Origin: Candidatus Bathyarchaeota archaeon
GTDB taxonomy: Archaea; Thermoproteota; Bathyarchaeia; TCS64
Assembly: GCA_026014515.1 (NCBI GenBank)
Contig: JAOZIG010000163.1
Span: 1 to 33,079, forward strand
DNA: 33,079 nt
Direction: 5' to 3'
Part shown: positions 9,756 through 19,151 of the stretch, one piece after another
Position numbering within the stretch: position 1 is the stretch's first letter
Layout: every line of letters starts with the position of its first letter
The notes under the pieces: generated by a model
The model's input: only the letters and a program-made list of their open reading frames with translations
Database searches by the model: none
Told to the model about the DNA's origin: nothing
Position numbers and translations under genes: made by a program

Positions 9756-10109
9756 TTATAGCCCCGAAATCTCTACATGCGCAGAAGAGGACTTTATAAC
9801 GTCCTGTATTCCTTCGACTAGTATCTTTGCTGAGATGTCGCTAGTCTCTAATGATTGTGTGGTTCCCTTGTGGATGATGTCTATCTTGTATCTTCCAGTT
9901 AGTTTTACTTCGTCTATATCATCATATGGCGCATCCAAGACGACATCATAACTTTTCTTAAGGAATCCCTTTACGCTGATAAACACCATCTTGTTTCTTC
10001 CAAGACATAGGTATCCGTTTTGTTTCTCAAAGCGACATGAGTAAGTCTTGACAATTGTGTCATCGGGGCCTATTGTTTTTTCGGCTAGGTCATGCCATGG
10101 GGTTGACAT
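9756..10109 (-). CDS. Small PH/GRAM-like domain protein, unknown function
   Basis: 117 aa, beta-rich: YLCLGRNKMVFISVKGFLKKSYDVVLDAPYDDIDEVKLTGRYKIDIIHKG, then C-terminal helix. Confidence 0.5.
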   Translation of the reverse strand: MSTPWHDLAEKTIGPDDTIVKTYSCRFEKQNGYLCLGRNKMVFISVKGFLKKSYDVVLDAPYDDIDEVKLTGRYKIDIIHKGTTQSLETSDISAKILVEGIQDVIKSSSAHVEISGL

Positions 10110-10198
10110 TTTTCCTCACATCGTCCATACAAACTATCATCGATAAATATTTCTTCTATATAATATATACAAATATAACGGGGTTAGATGAAGCCCGG

Positions 10199-11209
10199 CT
10201 ACTCGGGCTTATATACCTTATCGATGGTCAACTCAGCGATATCAGAAGCATAATCCCCGATCCTCATCACACTTTCCCTAATCACAAACAAAGGATAGAA
10301 GAAAGGCATATTCACAGTAATATTAGGGAAAGGCGTAATCGATCTGGCTAGTTGAGAAAGCCGATACTGCTCATCAATAATAATATCACAGTTCTCCACA
10401 GACCGTTGACGATAAACCTCAATCGCGGTCTCATATGCATTAATACTCGCCTCGGTAGTCGTGATTAACTTAGCCCAAAGTTCTTCGGGCACAGCATCCT
10501 TGTGCTCCTCAATCTGGACCAAGCTATATGCGACGTTATGAACATTATCGGCTACACGTTCAATCAAATCAACCATAGTCTGATAATCAAGACAATCCAA
10601 CATATCCAAGTCAAGATGGTTAGCCAAAGCGGGATCAATGGCTGCAGAACGAAGAAGCCTCAATGAATAGAACATAAACTGGTCAACATCCTCCTCCAGC
10701 GCCACTACGCTTCGCGCCAACTCAAGGTCCCAAGTCTTCATCGCCTTCAAGACATCCTTGCACATGGACAAGGTGATAAGATGCATCCGTTCCACGCCAT
10801 CACGGACATTTGCCATAGACTCATTCATCAATGTCTGCAGTGTTACGCTGCTCGCGTTACTAGCAAGGATTCTAAGGTAGAGTGATTTCACCACATCCCT
10901 GATGGCTTGCTGCTGTGTGACTGAGAAAATGCCATCAGAGTTTAACACAATATCGTTGTACCCGTTAAGATAACAACCTATTACTATACGAAAGATAGAA
11001 TCAGAACTCGCATCACCATCAATATCAACCACAATACGTTTTCCTTTATCAGCTACGTTTAGAGATGATTTTATTAAAAGAGAAAGGTCTCTCTGGACCT
11101 CCAGCGATACCAAGTCTCCTTTTTCGAGATCATTAGTTTCTATCCATTCCTTTGGGAGAGATACAACAAGGCTGGATTTTCCCAGCGCCATTATCTTACG
11201 GGTCTCCAT
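10199..11209 (-). CDS. PhoU-domain regulator with N-terminal AbrB/SpoVT-like DNA-binding domain
   Basis: METRKIMALGKSSLVVSLPKEWIETNDLEKGDLVSLEV followed by helical PhoU-like repeats. Confidence 0.85.
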   Translation of the reverse strand: METRKIMALGKSSLVVSLPKEWIETNDLEKGDLVSLEVQRDLSLLIKSSLNVADKGKRIVVDIDGDASSDSIFRIVIGCYLNGYNDIVLNSDGIFSVTQQQAIRDVVKSLYLRILASNASSVTLQTLMNESMANVRDGVERMHLITLSMCKDVLKAMKTWDLELARSVVALEEDVDQFMFYSLRLLRSAAIDPALANHLDLDMLDCLDYQTMVDLIERVADNVHNVAYSLVQIEEHKDAVPEELWAKLITTTEASINAYETAIEVYRQRSVENCDIIIDEQYRLSQLARSITPFPNITVNMPFFYPLFVIRESVMRIGDYASDIAELTIDKVYKPE

Positions 11210-11266
11210 CTGAGTTCAGATATGACAACGCATAACGAGTATATACGATTGTTGAAAAATATAGAG

Positions 11267-11884
11267 TCAGTATTGTGGTTTCAATAAATGCTTAGCAGCC
11301 TCAACACTCTCCATTGTGTCAAGATCGATAAAGGAAACTAATTCTAGGTCAATTTCTCTCAACTTCTCAATGGGTAAAGAGACTTTATCATTCATGGTTT
11401 CAAGCACTCGCCTAATACGCAACTCACCACGATCCCGCAATCTCTCAGCGGTTTCCAAACAATTAGCTACATGAAAAACGGATGGAAAAGGCTCTATCCA
11501 GCCATTGGGCTTCTGAAGCAATGTCCCATTCAAACCGTAAGAGATACAAAACAACATCTCCAAAATAACAGGGTCAACAAAAGGCATATCACAAGCGCAA
11601 ACAACAGCGTACTCACCCTTCGCTTCCTTCAAGCCAGTAATCAACCCGATCAAAGGGGAGTCCTCAGGGTAACAGTCCGTGACAATGCGAACATCGTTAG
11701 GAACAACTTCCCAGTACCGGGGAATAGTCTCTTCTGACCCAACAACCACTATTATCTCATCAACAACCCCACTGAGTATATCAATGATCCAAGAGACAAG
11801 AGGTCGTCCTTCTAGTTTTACTAATCCCTTATCTTGACCGAGCCTTGAGGACTTACCTCCACTGAGGATGATACCCGTTCGCAT
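11267..11884 (-). CDS. mobA: Molybdenum cofactor guanylyltransferase
   Basis: GIILSGGKSSRLGQDKGLVKLEGRPLVSWIIDIL; CACDMPFVDP. Confidence 0.88.
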   Translation of the reverse strand: MRTGIILSGGKSSRLGQDKGLVKLEGRPLVSWIIDILSGVVDEIIVVVGSEETIPRYWEVVPNDVRIVTDCYPEDSPLIGLITGLKEAKGEYAVVCACDMPFVDPVILEMLFCISYGLNGTLLQKPNGWIEPFPSVFHVANCLETAERLRDRGELRIRRVLETMNDKVSLPIEKLREIDLELVSFIDLDTMESVEAAKHLLKPQY

Positions 11885-11929
11885 ATCAGACCAGATATTT
11901 TGTGAAGCAACTACATAATACTATGCAAT

Positions 11930-13144
11930 TCACTGCTCCATAACTTGAACAAGATAACCATCCGCGCCCTTTTCTAGCATAACGGGAGAAAAAATCAATT
12001 CAACCTGCCCAACATCAACACGATTACTCTCAAGGAAACCACCATCACACAGATGCTTAAAGTCGAGAGCTAGATCAAAACGGATAGATTCACCGGGTAA
12101 AAGCCTCCCATGTATCTTGGAGAATATTCTAGGCTCATCAAGGAGCCCAAACCTACTGGCACAAGACTCCAAACCTAGAATTTTTCTAAACAAAAGATTA
12201 CATCGATGAATCTTATGGCTCTTGTCAATTAACCCGATACCAATCAATGAATGATTAAAAATACGATCAAACTGATGCTGCGTATGCATCAAACCACGCT
12301 CCATCTCACGACGCTCAGTAATATCCCGCAAGAAATAGATTTGCGCTGGCTTACCAAAGAAATACATGTTCTGTAAAGTGCCCATAACAAGCCGTAGATT
12401 ACCTGAATCACATCGAAGGGCTAACTCAAAGGGCACTACCCGGTTATCAGTGATAATCCTCTGTAAGGACATCCAACCAACCTCATCCAAATCATTATCC
12501 AACACAAAATCAGTGAAACGACGCCCAACAAGATCCAACTGACTATCAACATCAAACAAAGAGACAGCCGAATTATTCGAATACTCAATCACATTATCGA
12601 TGATAACCAGAATAGCTTCAGGGTTTGAATCGAAAATAACTCGATAAATTTGTTCAGCGCGATACTTGTCAACAGCATGACGAATCCTGTTCAATAAAAC
12701 CTCATAATGACTAGGCTCGATTTCTTTACGGATATAATCATCAGCTCCCGCTTGAAAAGCATGCTCGGCAACCTCTTCACTCCCCTGACCAGTATACAAG
12801 ATAAAGGGAATGTCCTTCAACTCCTTGACACGTGAGGCAAACTCCACACCATTCATAGGAGGCATCAAATAATCGGAAACAACACAATCAAAACCATCCT
12901 CAGCGACAAGCTTGAGAGCCTCCAAAGGATTACCGCAGCTAACAACCTCAACAGACGCATCAAGCTGACCCATAAAGATCTGCAGCATCTCAAGCTGTGA
13001 GGTATCATCATCCACATGAAGAACCCGTAAAAACGAGCTCCCAGAACTAAATGAACCAGATAAAATAGTACTACTGCTATAGTTTTCCGTCTTTATTTCC
13101 GCACCCTCCCTTATTCCCACACACAGGAAGATAGGATACAACAC
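11930..13144 (-). CDS. Response regulator receiver - PAS - PAS protein without a histidine kinase domain
   Basis: VLHVDDDTSQLEMLQIFM...CVVSDYLMPPMNGVEF...FILYTGQGSEE...GADDYIRK (REC), then PAS regions (IFDSNPEAILVI..., IFNHSLIGIGLIDKS...). No H-box or ATPase motifs at the C-terminus. Confidence 0.8.
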   Translation of the reverse strand: MLYPIFLCVGIREGAEIKTENYSSSTILSGSFSSGSSFLRVLHVDDDTSQLEMLQIFMGQLDASVEVVSCGNPLEALKLVAEDGFDCVVSDYLMPPMNGVEFASRVKELKDIPFILYTGQGSEEVAEHAFQAGADDYIRKEIEPSHYEVLLNRIRHAVDKYRAEQIYRVIFDSNPEAILVIIDNVIEYSNNSAVSLFDVDSQLDLVGRRFTDFVLDNDLDEVGWMSLQRIITDNRVVPFELALRCDSGNLRLVMGTLQNMYFFGKPAQIYFLRDITERREMERGLMHTQHQFDRIFNHSLIGIGLIDKSHKIHRCNLLFRKILGLESCASRFGLLDEPRIFSKIHGRLLPGESIRFDLALDFKHLCDGGFLESNRVDVGQVELIFSPVMLEKGADGYLVQVMEQ

Positions 13145-13182
13145 TGAACACCTGAAGAATATTAAATATTTACCTATTTACA

Positions 13183-14763
13183 CTATGTAAAACGGATGAG
13201 AACATCCACAAACCAACGAATAACGGGAGAAATAGGACCAAAACTATCACTAAGCCTTCTTAGATACGCAAAATCTTGTTTTGTTAAAGCCTTGAGAATC
13301 AATACCCCAACTAAATACAAGAAAACAGATAATAAACCACCAAGGAATAATTCTATCCATTGATTTAGAACCAGGAATGTAACAAACCCATAGACAACAA
13401 AACAGGAAAATACGGAAATTACTATCATTTTAAGTAAAAACTGGGTGTTAAATTTAAACCCAAAAATCCTATGGATATAATATACATTAAATAGTGTGTT
13501 GACAGATGCGGTAACAAAATAAGTGTACAAAAGACCAATAGCACCATAATTCAGAATAGCAAAATAACTCAAAGGCAATGACACGATAAACTTAGCCAAG
13601 GTACTCTTAAAGTTAACATCATTTCTATTTTGACCACTTAGAAGAGAACCATTACATACAGATCCAAATCCTATCAACAAAAAGCTCAACATGTAAATGC
13701 GGAGATAATGAGGTGCATAGATGTACTTGTCTGCAAAAAGGATGTAGATTATCTGATCAGCAAGAGCAATAATTGTAAAAATGATCAAATAACCAAACAA
13801 CGTAGAGTACTTTACAGCGTTTCTGTATAGAAAATTAAGCTCTTTTTTATTGTTTTCAAGTTTAGAAAACAAGGGAAAAATGGTGGTACCAATAGGTAGT
13901 GTTACAAAGGAGAGGAGAACGCCAAAGTTCAAAACAACAGAGTAGTTTCCAATAATATCGTTGATCTCTATAATTGTGTATTTTGAGGTCTGCCAACTAC
14001 CAAGCATTGTCGTGTAGAATTGGGGTAATATACCTCCAAGTAAGGATGTGAGATATAGTGGAAACCCATATGTGAGAATAATTTTGACTGCTTCTTTATG
14101 GGAAATTGTAGCGCCTCCTATTGGTTCATTTCTGTAAATAATGAATATGAAAACAAGACCTAAAACACCACTGAGAATAATCGGTGCGCTGTGACCAAGG
14201 ACTGCTCCAAGAGCGCCGAGACCAATGTAGACCAGTATTGGAGATATTACACTCTTGACAAAAGAGTAAGCTAAGCTGATCATGCTGCGAAGCTCCATTC
14301 GCTCATACCCAATTGTAATACCTTGTGCGAGTGTAGAAAACCCAGACCCAACAATGCTTAGGGAGAGGTATTTGATGAACATTTCTTGTTCGGGTTCATT
14401 GAAAATGTTGTTGGCAATGTAACCAGCTGAGAAGTAGACTAATAGTGTGAGAGAAATTGATGTAACTGTATTGATTAGAAGCCCAGATTCTATGAATACG
14501 CGTAGATTTTCTGTTTTCTTTTCATGACGATACTGTGCTAGGTACTTTATCATGGCTTGTTGAACTCCGAGATTCATCAATAGAACAGCTATCTGGACCA
14601 CAGATTGGGCTTTGTTGAAGGAACCATAGCTAACTGGTCCTAGTATTCGTGCTACTACTAGCATGCCAAATGCGAGGATGAATGTTGATGATATTTGTCC
14701 GATTAAGAGGATCAGGCTTCCTCTTGTGGTGGTTTTGACTAGGTCTTCGATGTTTTCATCCAT
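13183..14763 (-). CDS. Oligosaccharide/polysaccharide flippase (Wzx/MATE-like)
   Basis: TRGSLILLIGQISSTFILAFGMLVVARILGPVSYGSFNKAQSVV...; ~14 hydrophobic segments. Confidence 0.85.
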   Translation of the reverse strand: MDENIEDLVKTTTRGSLILLIGQISSTFILAFGMLVVARILGPVSYGSFNKAQSVVQIAVLLMNLGVQQAMIKYLAQYRHEKKTENLRVFIESGLLINTVTSISLTLLVYFSAGYIANNIFNEPEQEMFIKYLSLSIVGSGFSTLAQGITIGYERMELRSMISLAYSFVKSVISPILVYIGLGALGAVLGHSAPIILSGVLGLVFIFIIYRNEPIGGATISHKEAVKIILTYGFPLYLTSLLGGILPQFYTTMLGSWQTSKYTIIEINDIIGNYSVVLNFGVLLSFVTLPIGTTIFPLFSKLENNKKELNFLYRNAVKYSTLFGYLIIFTIIALADQIIYILFADKYIYAPHYLRIYMLSFLLIGFGSVCNGSLLSGQNRNDVNFKSTLAKFIVSLPLSYFAILNYGAIGLLYTYFVTASVNTLFNVYYIHRIFGFKFNTQFLLKMIVISVFSCFVVYGFVTFLVLNQWIELFLGGLLSVFLYLVGVLILKALTKQDFAYLRRLSDSFGPISPVIRWFVDVLIRFT

Positions 14764-14909
14764 TTTTGTCGCCTGATGTGTGGTTTATCTGTGTTGATGG
14801 TGGTTAAATTGGTTGCTGCTATGTTTCGGTTTTCTTTGTGAGTGAAATCATTTTATTTATGTCTATGGTTACTGTCATATGTTGAGGATAACCTAGGGGG
14901 AGAAAAAAA

Positions 14910-15938
14910 ATGAGCAGCCAATCATCAGAAGTAATTCATTGTCCGAACTGCAAGGAAGACGTGCCAAAAACACTGTACTGCCTGAACTGTGGGTATCCAC
15001 TCTATAAACTGGAGCAACAGAAGAAAGCCGAGGAAAAAGAAGAACCCGAGGTGGAAGAAGAGCCGGTTGAAGAAGTGGATATGAGCGTTGAGATAGAGCA
15101 ACCAGAAACAGTAGAACCAGTCCCAGAGCCCGAACCAGAAGAGGAAGAGGTTTACGAGGAACCGGAGCCAGAGCCTGAAGAAGAGGAACCTGAGATCGAA
15201 ACTACGATAGAGGTCGAAGAGGAACCTGAACCGATAGAGATAGCTCCAGAGCCCGAACCAGAAGAGGAAGAGGTTTACGAGGAACCGGAGCTAGAATCTG
15301 AACCTGTGCTTGAGCCAGTCATTGAACCCAAGGTTGAGACAGAAATCTTCACCCCTGAGGAACGTGAATCATACATGATGGATGAAATAAAAATCGAGTT
15401 CGCACCAGATCCTCTCACAAAAGAGGTAATGGAGAATCTAGCAAAGAACATTACACTAAAAATACGGTTAGTGCGGTTGCTCCGTGAAAGCCAAGTTAAA
15501 GAAGAGACCTTCAAGAAACTGTTTGACAGCTATGTAGACCAAGGTAGACTGTGGGTCAGCAGACGTGACGAGATTATCAGACGCTTCAAAGGCGATATTG
15601 ATCGTATGGAGCAGGAGCTTGTCTCAGCCAAGAAAGACTTTGAGTTACTGGAAATCCGTAAGAACATCGGTGATGCCGGTGATGAAGAGTATAATGTCAA
15701 GGCGCCTGCTTACAAGTGGGATATCGGGAATCTTGATAAGGAGATCAAGAGTACTCGTGGTGGTATCCAGTATGTGATTAACCTCAAGGGTTTGATCCCG
15801 AACGAGGAGGTTGAAGAGCTCAAGAATATGGCTGAGTCTGATTTCGGCGAGCTTGACTCTCTTGATGGTGTAACAAGTGATACCATTGCACGGATGAAGG
15901 AAGCCCTCAGTGAGGCGCTTAATACCCTCGAATCTTAA
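14910..15938 (+). CDS. Zinc-ribbon / acidic (Pro-Glu)-rich / coiled-coil protein, unknown function
   Basis: CPNCKEDVPKTLYCLNCGYPLYKLE zinc ribbon, PEPEPEEEEVYEEPE linker repeats, conserved-looking helical C-terminal half; RBS AGGGGGAG upstream. Confidence 0.75.
   Translation: MSSQSSEVIHCPNCKEDVPKTLYCLNCGYPLYKLEQQKKAEEKEEPEVEEEPVEEVDMSVEIEQPETVEPVPEPEPEEEEVYEEPEPEPEEEEPEIETTIEVEEEPEPIEIAPEPEPEEEEVYEEPELESEPVLEPVIEPKVETEIFTPEERESYMMDEIKIEFAPDPLTKEVMENLAKNITLKIRLVRLLRESQVKEETFKKLFDSYVDQGRLWVSRRDEIIRRFKGDIDRMEQELVSAKKDFELLEIRKNIGDAGDEEYNVKAPAYKWDIGNLDKEIKSTRGGIQYVINLKGLIPNEEVEELKNMAESDFGELDSLDGVTSDTIARMKEALSEALNTLES
15123..15168 (+). repeat. 46-bp exact direct repeat, copy 1
   Basis: ccagagcccgaaccagaagaggaagaggtttacgaggaaccggagc, identical to 15246-15291. 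Confidence 0.95.
15246..15291 (+). repeat. 46-bp exact direct repeat, copy 2
   Basis: Same sequence offset by 123 bp (41 codons, in frame). Confidence 0.95.
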
Positions 15939-16651
15939 TTTTCTTCTTTTTCTTGTCCCCTTAGATAGAACCAGAGAGTAGCTAACAATAAGAGTACTCC
16001 TGGTACTCCGAATGCTAGGTATCCGTATGGTAGGGTGCCTATGATTGTTTGTAGTACTGTGTTTATCGGGGTTAGCGCGACGAATAAGATTACGGATACG
16101 GCTGCTGCGGCTCCTGTGAGGGCTATGGCGATTGTGGATTGTTTGATGAATATCTGGTTTGACCTGTTTTCTTCGATGCCTCTGTTGATGAGTTCTATGC
16201 TTGTTCTTCGGCTTACTGATGTGAAGTATAGGCTTAGGTAGCCGACGAGTATTACTGCGCCTGAGATGAATACGACTAGTGGGCTTCGTACAGGGTCGAG
16301 TATCTGGGGTTTCTGTATTAGGTTTAGCCAGTCTAGTCGGCTGTAGCTGAGTATTTCAGGGGTTACGAGAAGCAGATTCAACTGGTATATGTTGATGATG
16401 TTCTCCGGTTGCCCCATAATGTAGTCATAGACGATGAGTAACGAAACGAATAGTGTGACTAGTAGAGGGATTATGGTTGTTATTTGTTGGCTGCTGATGG
16501 TGGTGATCTGGAACATTCTGAGTATCTGTACTAGTGCTGTGCTGACGATTTGGTATAGTGATGAGTTGAATAGGCTGGTTATGGCGAGGTAGCTTCCGAG
16601 GATGGTTATGCCTGCTTCGTAGGCTCGTATTGGTGTTTGTGTGTGGCTCAT
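15935..16651 (-). CDS. Polytopic membrane protein of a MoxR-DUF58 operon
   Basis: 238 aa with several TM segments; start overlaps the DUF58 gene stop by 4 nt. Confidence 0.7.
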   Translation of the reverse strand: MSHTQTPIRAYEAGITILGSYLAITSLFNSSLYQIVSTALVQILRMFQITTISSQQITTIIPLLVTLFVSLLIVYDYIMGQPENIINIYQLNLLLVTPEILSYSRLDWLNLIQKPQILDPVRSPLVVFISGAVILVGYLSLYFTSVSRRTSIELINRGIEENRSNQIFIKQSTIAIALTGAAAAVSVILFVALTPINTVLQTIIGTLPYGYLAFGVPGVLLLLATLWFYLRGQEKEEN

Positions 16652-17994
16652 CTTTGTCTCACCTGTTGTAGTAGTACTTGTGTGATGGTTTGTTCGGCTG
16701 GGTCCCAGTTGATGGCTGTGACTCCTAGGCGTCTGAGTGTTTTTAGTTGGGCGTTTTCGTAGTGTCTGAGTATTTGTGCTGCTGTTTTGTCGCCTCGTTT
16801 TTTGATGCTTAGGTTGTAGCCGCTGACGTTGATGAGCATCATGTTGTTCATTGTCTGGCTCTTGCGGCTGTATTTTCTGAGTTCCATTAATCCGTTTACG
16901 ATGTTTTGCTGGTTAGTGTCGTTTAGTCTTGTTATGATGATGAATAGGGGGTTTGTTCCTCTGATGTGTCCTTTCATGTGGTTTGCTGCGGATATTATGC
17001 TGTTATTTGTGGATTCTATCTCTGTATCAAGCATGAGTCTGTGTATCTTGAATTGCTGTATTCTTCCGGCTTCGGGGAAGAGGTAGTTCTGTTCTTGAGA
17101 TTTTTTTGGTTTAACAGTGCCTCCGTTGTTGCTGTTGAATAGGCTTAATCCTACCATGCATTGTCGGGTTAGGTAGAATTCGCTGAGTCCTAGGGTGGCT
17201 TGGACTGCGTATTCGAAGCTGTTTTTGAGGCTGGTGCCGAGTCCGAGGGACTTGTTGGTGTCTAGGAAGATGAATACGACTCTTCTGCCTTCTCTTTCGT
17301 ATTCGTTTACTGATGGTCGGCTGTTGGGTGCCATGAGTTTTCTGGCTGTGGCTTTCCAGTTGATGTTTTTGTAGGGGTCGCCTGCGTTGTAGTCTCGTAG
17401 TTCTTTGAAGTTGGTGGTGGGTACTCCGAGTTTTACTCGTGATTCTTCTGGCATAGGGATTCTTGTGAATATTTTTTGTTGGCGGATTCGTTTTGCGGTT
17501 AGGCTTCGGGGTTTTACTATGAGTTCTGTTTTTTCTGTGAATGTGCCTTGGGTTGTGGGTCGTAGTTGTAGTGGGTGTCTGGACTCATAATGAAGATTGG
17601 TGAGTTGGTAAACGCCTCTTCTTGTGCATTTGATGCGGTAGCGTAGTTCTAGGACTTGGTTTGATCGTTGTATCCAGTATGCTTGTATGTTGTTGCCTTC
17701 GATGAGGCTAAAGTGTGGGGGTATGGTTTGTCCGAGGGTTACGAGCCCTATTCCTTTCTCTACGGTGACTTGGTGGATTAGTTCGAGTTCGTCGTCTACG
17801 TAGGTTATGATGGATTCTGGTGGGGGTAGGTGGGTTAGGTTGCTTGGTGGTTGTATTTCTAGGGAGGCGTAGATGAATAGGAGGCTGATTAGTCCGAGGC
17901 AGAGGAGTATGGTGTTTCCTGTGAGCATGCCTGTGAGTATGAATCCTAGGGCGCTGATGACTAGTTTCAGGGGGTCTCCTGTGAGCAATCTCAT
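16648..17994 (-). CDS. DUF58 domain protein (VWA-like) with two N-terminal TM segments
   Basis: MRLLTGDPLKLVISALGFILTGMLTGNTILLC...; DUF58 core FKELRDYNAGDPYKNINWKATARKLMAPNSRPSVNEYEREGRRVVFIFLDTNKS. ATG at 17994 overlaps the MoxR stop (TAATG). The longer listed ORF to 18774 is out-of-frame readthrough over moxR. Confidence 0.88.
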   Translation of the reverse strand: MRLLTGDPLKLVISALGFILTGMLTGNTILLCLGLISLLFIYASLEIQPPSNLTHLPPPESIITYVDDELELIHQVTVEKGIGLVTLGQTIPPHFSLIEGNNIQAYWIQRSNQVLELRYRIKCTRRGVYQLTNLHYESRHPLQLRPTTQGTFTEKTELIVKPRSLTAKRIRQQKIFTRIPMPEESRVKLGVPTTNFKELRDYNAGDPYKNINWKATARKLMAPNSRPSVNEYEREGRRVVFIFLDTNKSLGLGTSLKNSFEYAVQATLGLSEFYLTRQCMVGLSLFNSNNGGTVKPKKSQEQNYLFPEAGRIQQFKIHRLMLDTEIESTNNSIISAANHMKGHIRGTNPLFIIITRLNDTNQQNIVNGLMELRKYSRKSQTMNNMMLINVSGYNLSIKKRGDKTAAQILRHYENAQLKTLRRLGVTAINWDPAEQTITQVLLQQVRQR

Positions 17995-18968
17995 TACCTG
18001 CGTAGGATTTCTTTGGGGGCTTCTATCTTGTCTAGTACTTCTTCTATGATGCTTCGTGGGGTGATTTTGTCTTCGAGGGCGTATTCCAGCTTCATGATGA
18101 GTCTGTGTGCTAGTGCGTCTACTGCGTAGAGTTTTACGTCGTCTGGGATGACGTAGTCTCGTCCGTTGATGGCGGCGTTTGCTTTGGATACTTTGTATAG
18201 GCTTAGTCCGCCTCTTGGGCTTGCTCCGACTTCTACGTATGGGCTTTCTCTTGTGGCTCTTACGATTCGTGAGATGTAGAGGTAGATTTGGTCGTCTACG
18301 TAGATTTCTTGTTCTATATAGTCTTGGATTTCGCGGAATGTGTTCTGGGTGGTGACGCTTTGTATTTGGTCTGTGGGGTCGTCTTGTCCCCATTTTGAGC
18401 GGTTTTTTAGTATTTGGGCTTCTAGGTCTTCGTTTTTGACGTAGCCTGTGCTTAGTTTGATGAGGAATCTGTCTAGTTGGGCTTCTGGTAGTGGGTATGT
18501 TCCTTCTAGTTCGATGGGGTTCTGGGTTGCGATTACGAAGAAGGGTCTTTCTAGGCGGTGGGTTTCGCCTTCTATTGTGACTTGGCGTTCTTCCATGCAT
18601 TCGAGGAGGCTGCTTTGTACTTTTGGTGGGCTGCGGTTTATTTCGTCTGCTAGTAGTATGTGGGTGAATACTGGTCCTTTTTCGAGGTTGAATTCGCCGG
18701 TGTTCATTCTCCAGACTTTTGTGCCTGTGATGTCGCTTGGCATGAGGTCGGGTGTGAATTGTATTCTGCCCCATTCGCAGCCTGTTGTGCGGGCGAATAC
18801 TTTGGCTAGGAGGGTTTTTCCTAGTCCGGGGTTGTCTTCGAATAGTATGTGTCCGTTGGCGAGGCTTGCGGCTAGTACTTTTTGGAGTAGTTGGCGGTCT
18901 CCTACGAAGTATTGTTGGATTGTGTCGAGTATTTGGTCTGTGGTTTCTGTGAGCTGGTTGAGTTGCAT
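17994..18968 (-). CDS. MoxR family AAA+ ATPase
   Basis: HILFEDNPGLGKTLLAKVFARTTGCEWGRIQFTPDLMPSDITGTKVW; LLADEINRSPPKVQSSLLECMEERQVTIEG. Confidence 0.95.
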   Translation of the reverse strand: MQLNQLTETTDQILDTIQQYFVGDRQLLQKVLAASLANGHILFEDNPGLGKTLLAKVFARTTGCEWGRIQFTPDLMPSDITGTKVWRMNTGEFNLEKGPVFTHILLADEINRSPPKVQSSLLECMEERQVTIEGETHRLERPFFVIATQNPIELEGTYPLPEAQLDRFLIKLSTGYVKNEDLEAQILKNRSKWGQDDPTDQIQSVTTQNTFREIQDYIEQEIYVDDQIYLYISRIVRATRESPYVEVGASPRGGLSLYKVSKANAAINGRDYVIPDDVKLYAVDALAHRLIMKLEYALEDKITPRSIIEEVLDKIEAPKEILRR

Positions 18969-19139
18969 GGAATCGCCTCTATGGTTGGATTTTATGGTTC
19001 AGGGGGTTTTAACTGTATGGAGTCTTGTTCTATTTTTCTGGTGTCTACTGGTGGGTACTTTGAGGAAAAAATTTTCTTGTAGGAAGATGTGTGAGACGGT
19101 AATATTTGGTGACGTACGTTTTTGTATTGATTCACCGGC

Positions 19140-19151
19140 TTATTGGTACTG
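19140..19151. repeat. 12-bp direct repeat TTATTGGTACTG, left copy
   Basis: Identical to 22537-22548, bracketing the two Mrr-type genes. Confidence 0.5.

Noticed and set aside
17995-18774. N-terminal ~260 aa of the listed 708-aa ORF (MGQNTIHTRPHAKRHHRH...), very basic
   Set aside because: Same-strand alternative frame over moxR; composition (R/H/P/T-rich) is typical of frame-shifted reading of A/C-rich coding DNA. The real DUF58 start is at 17994.
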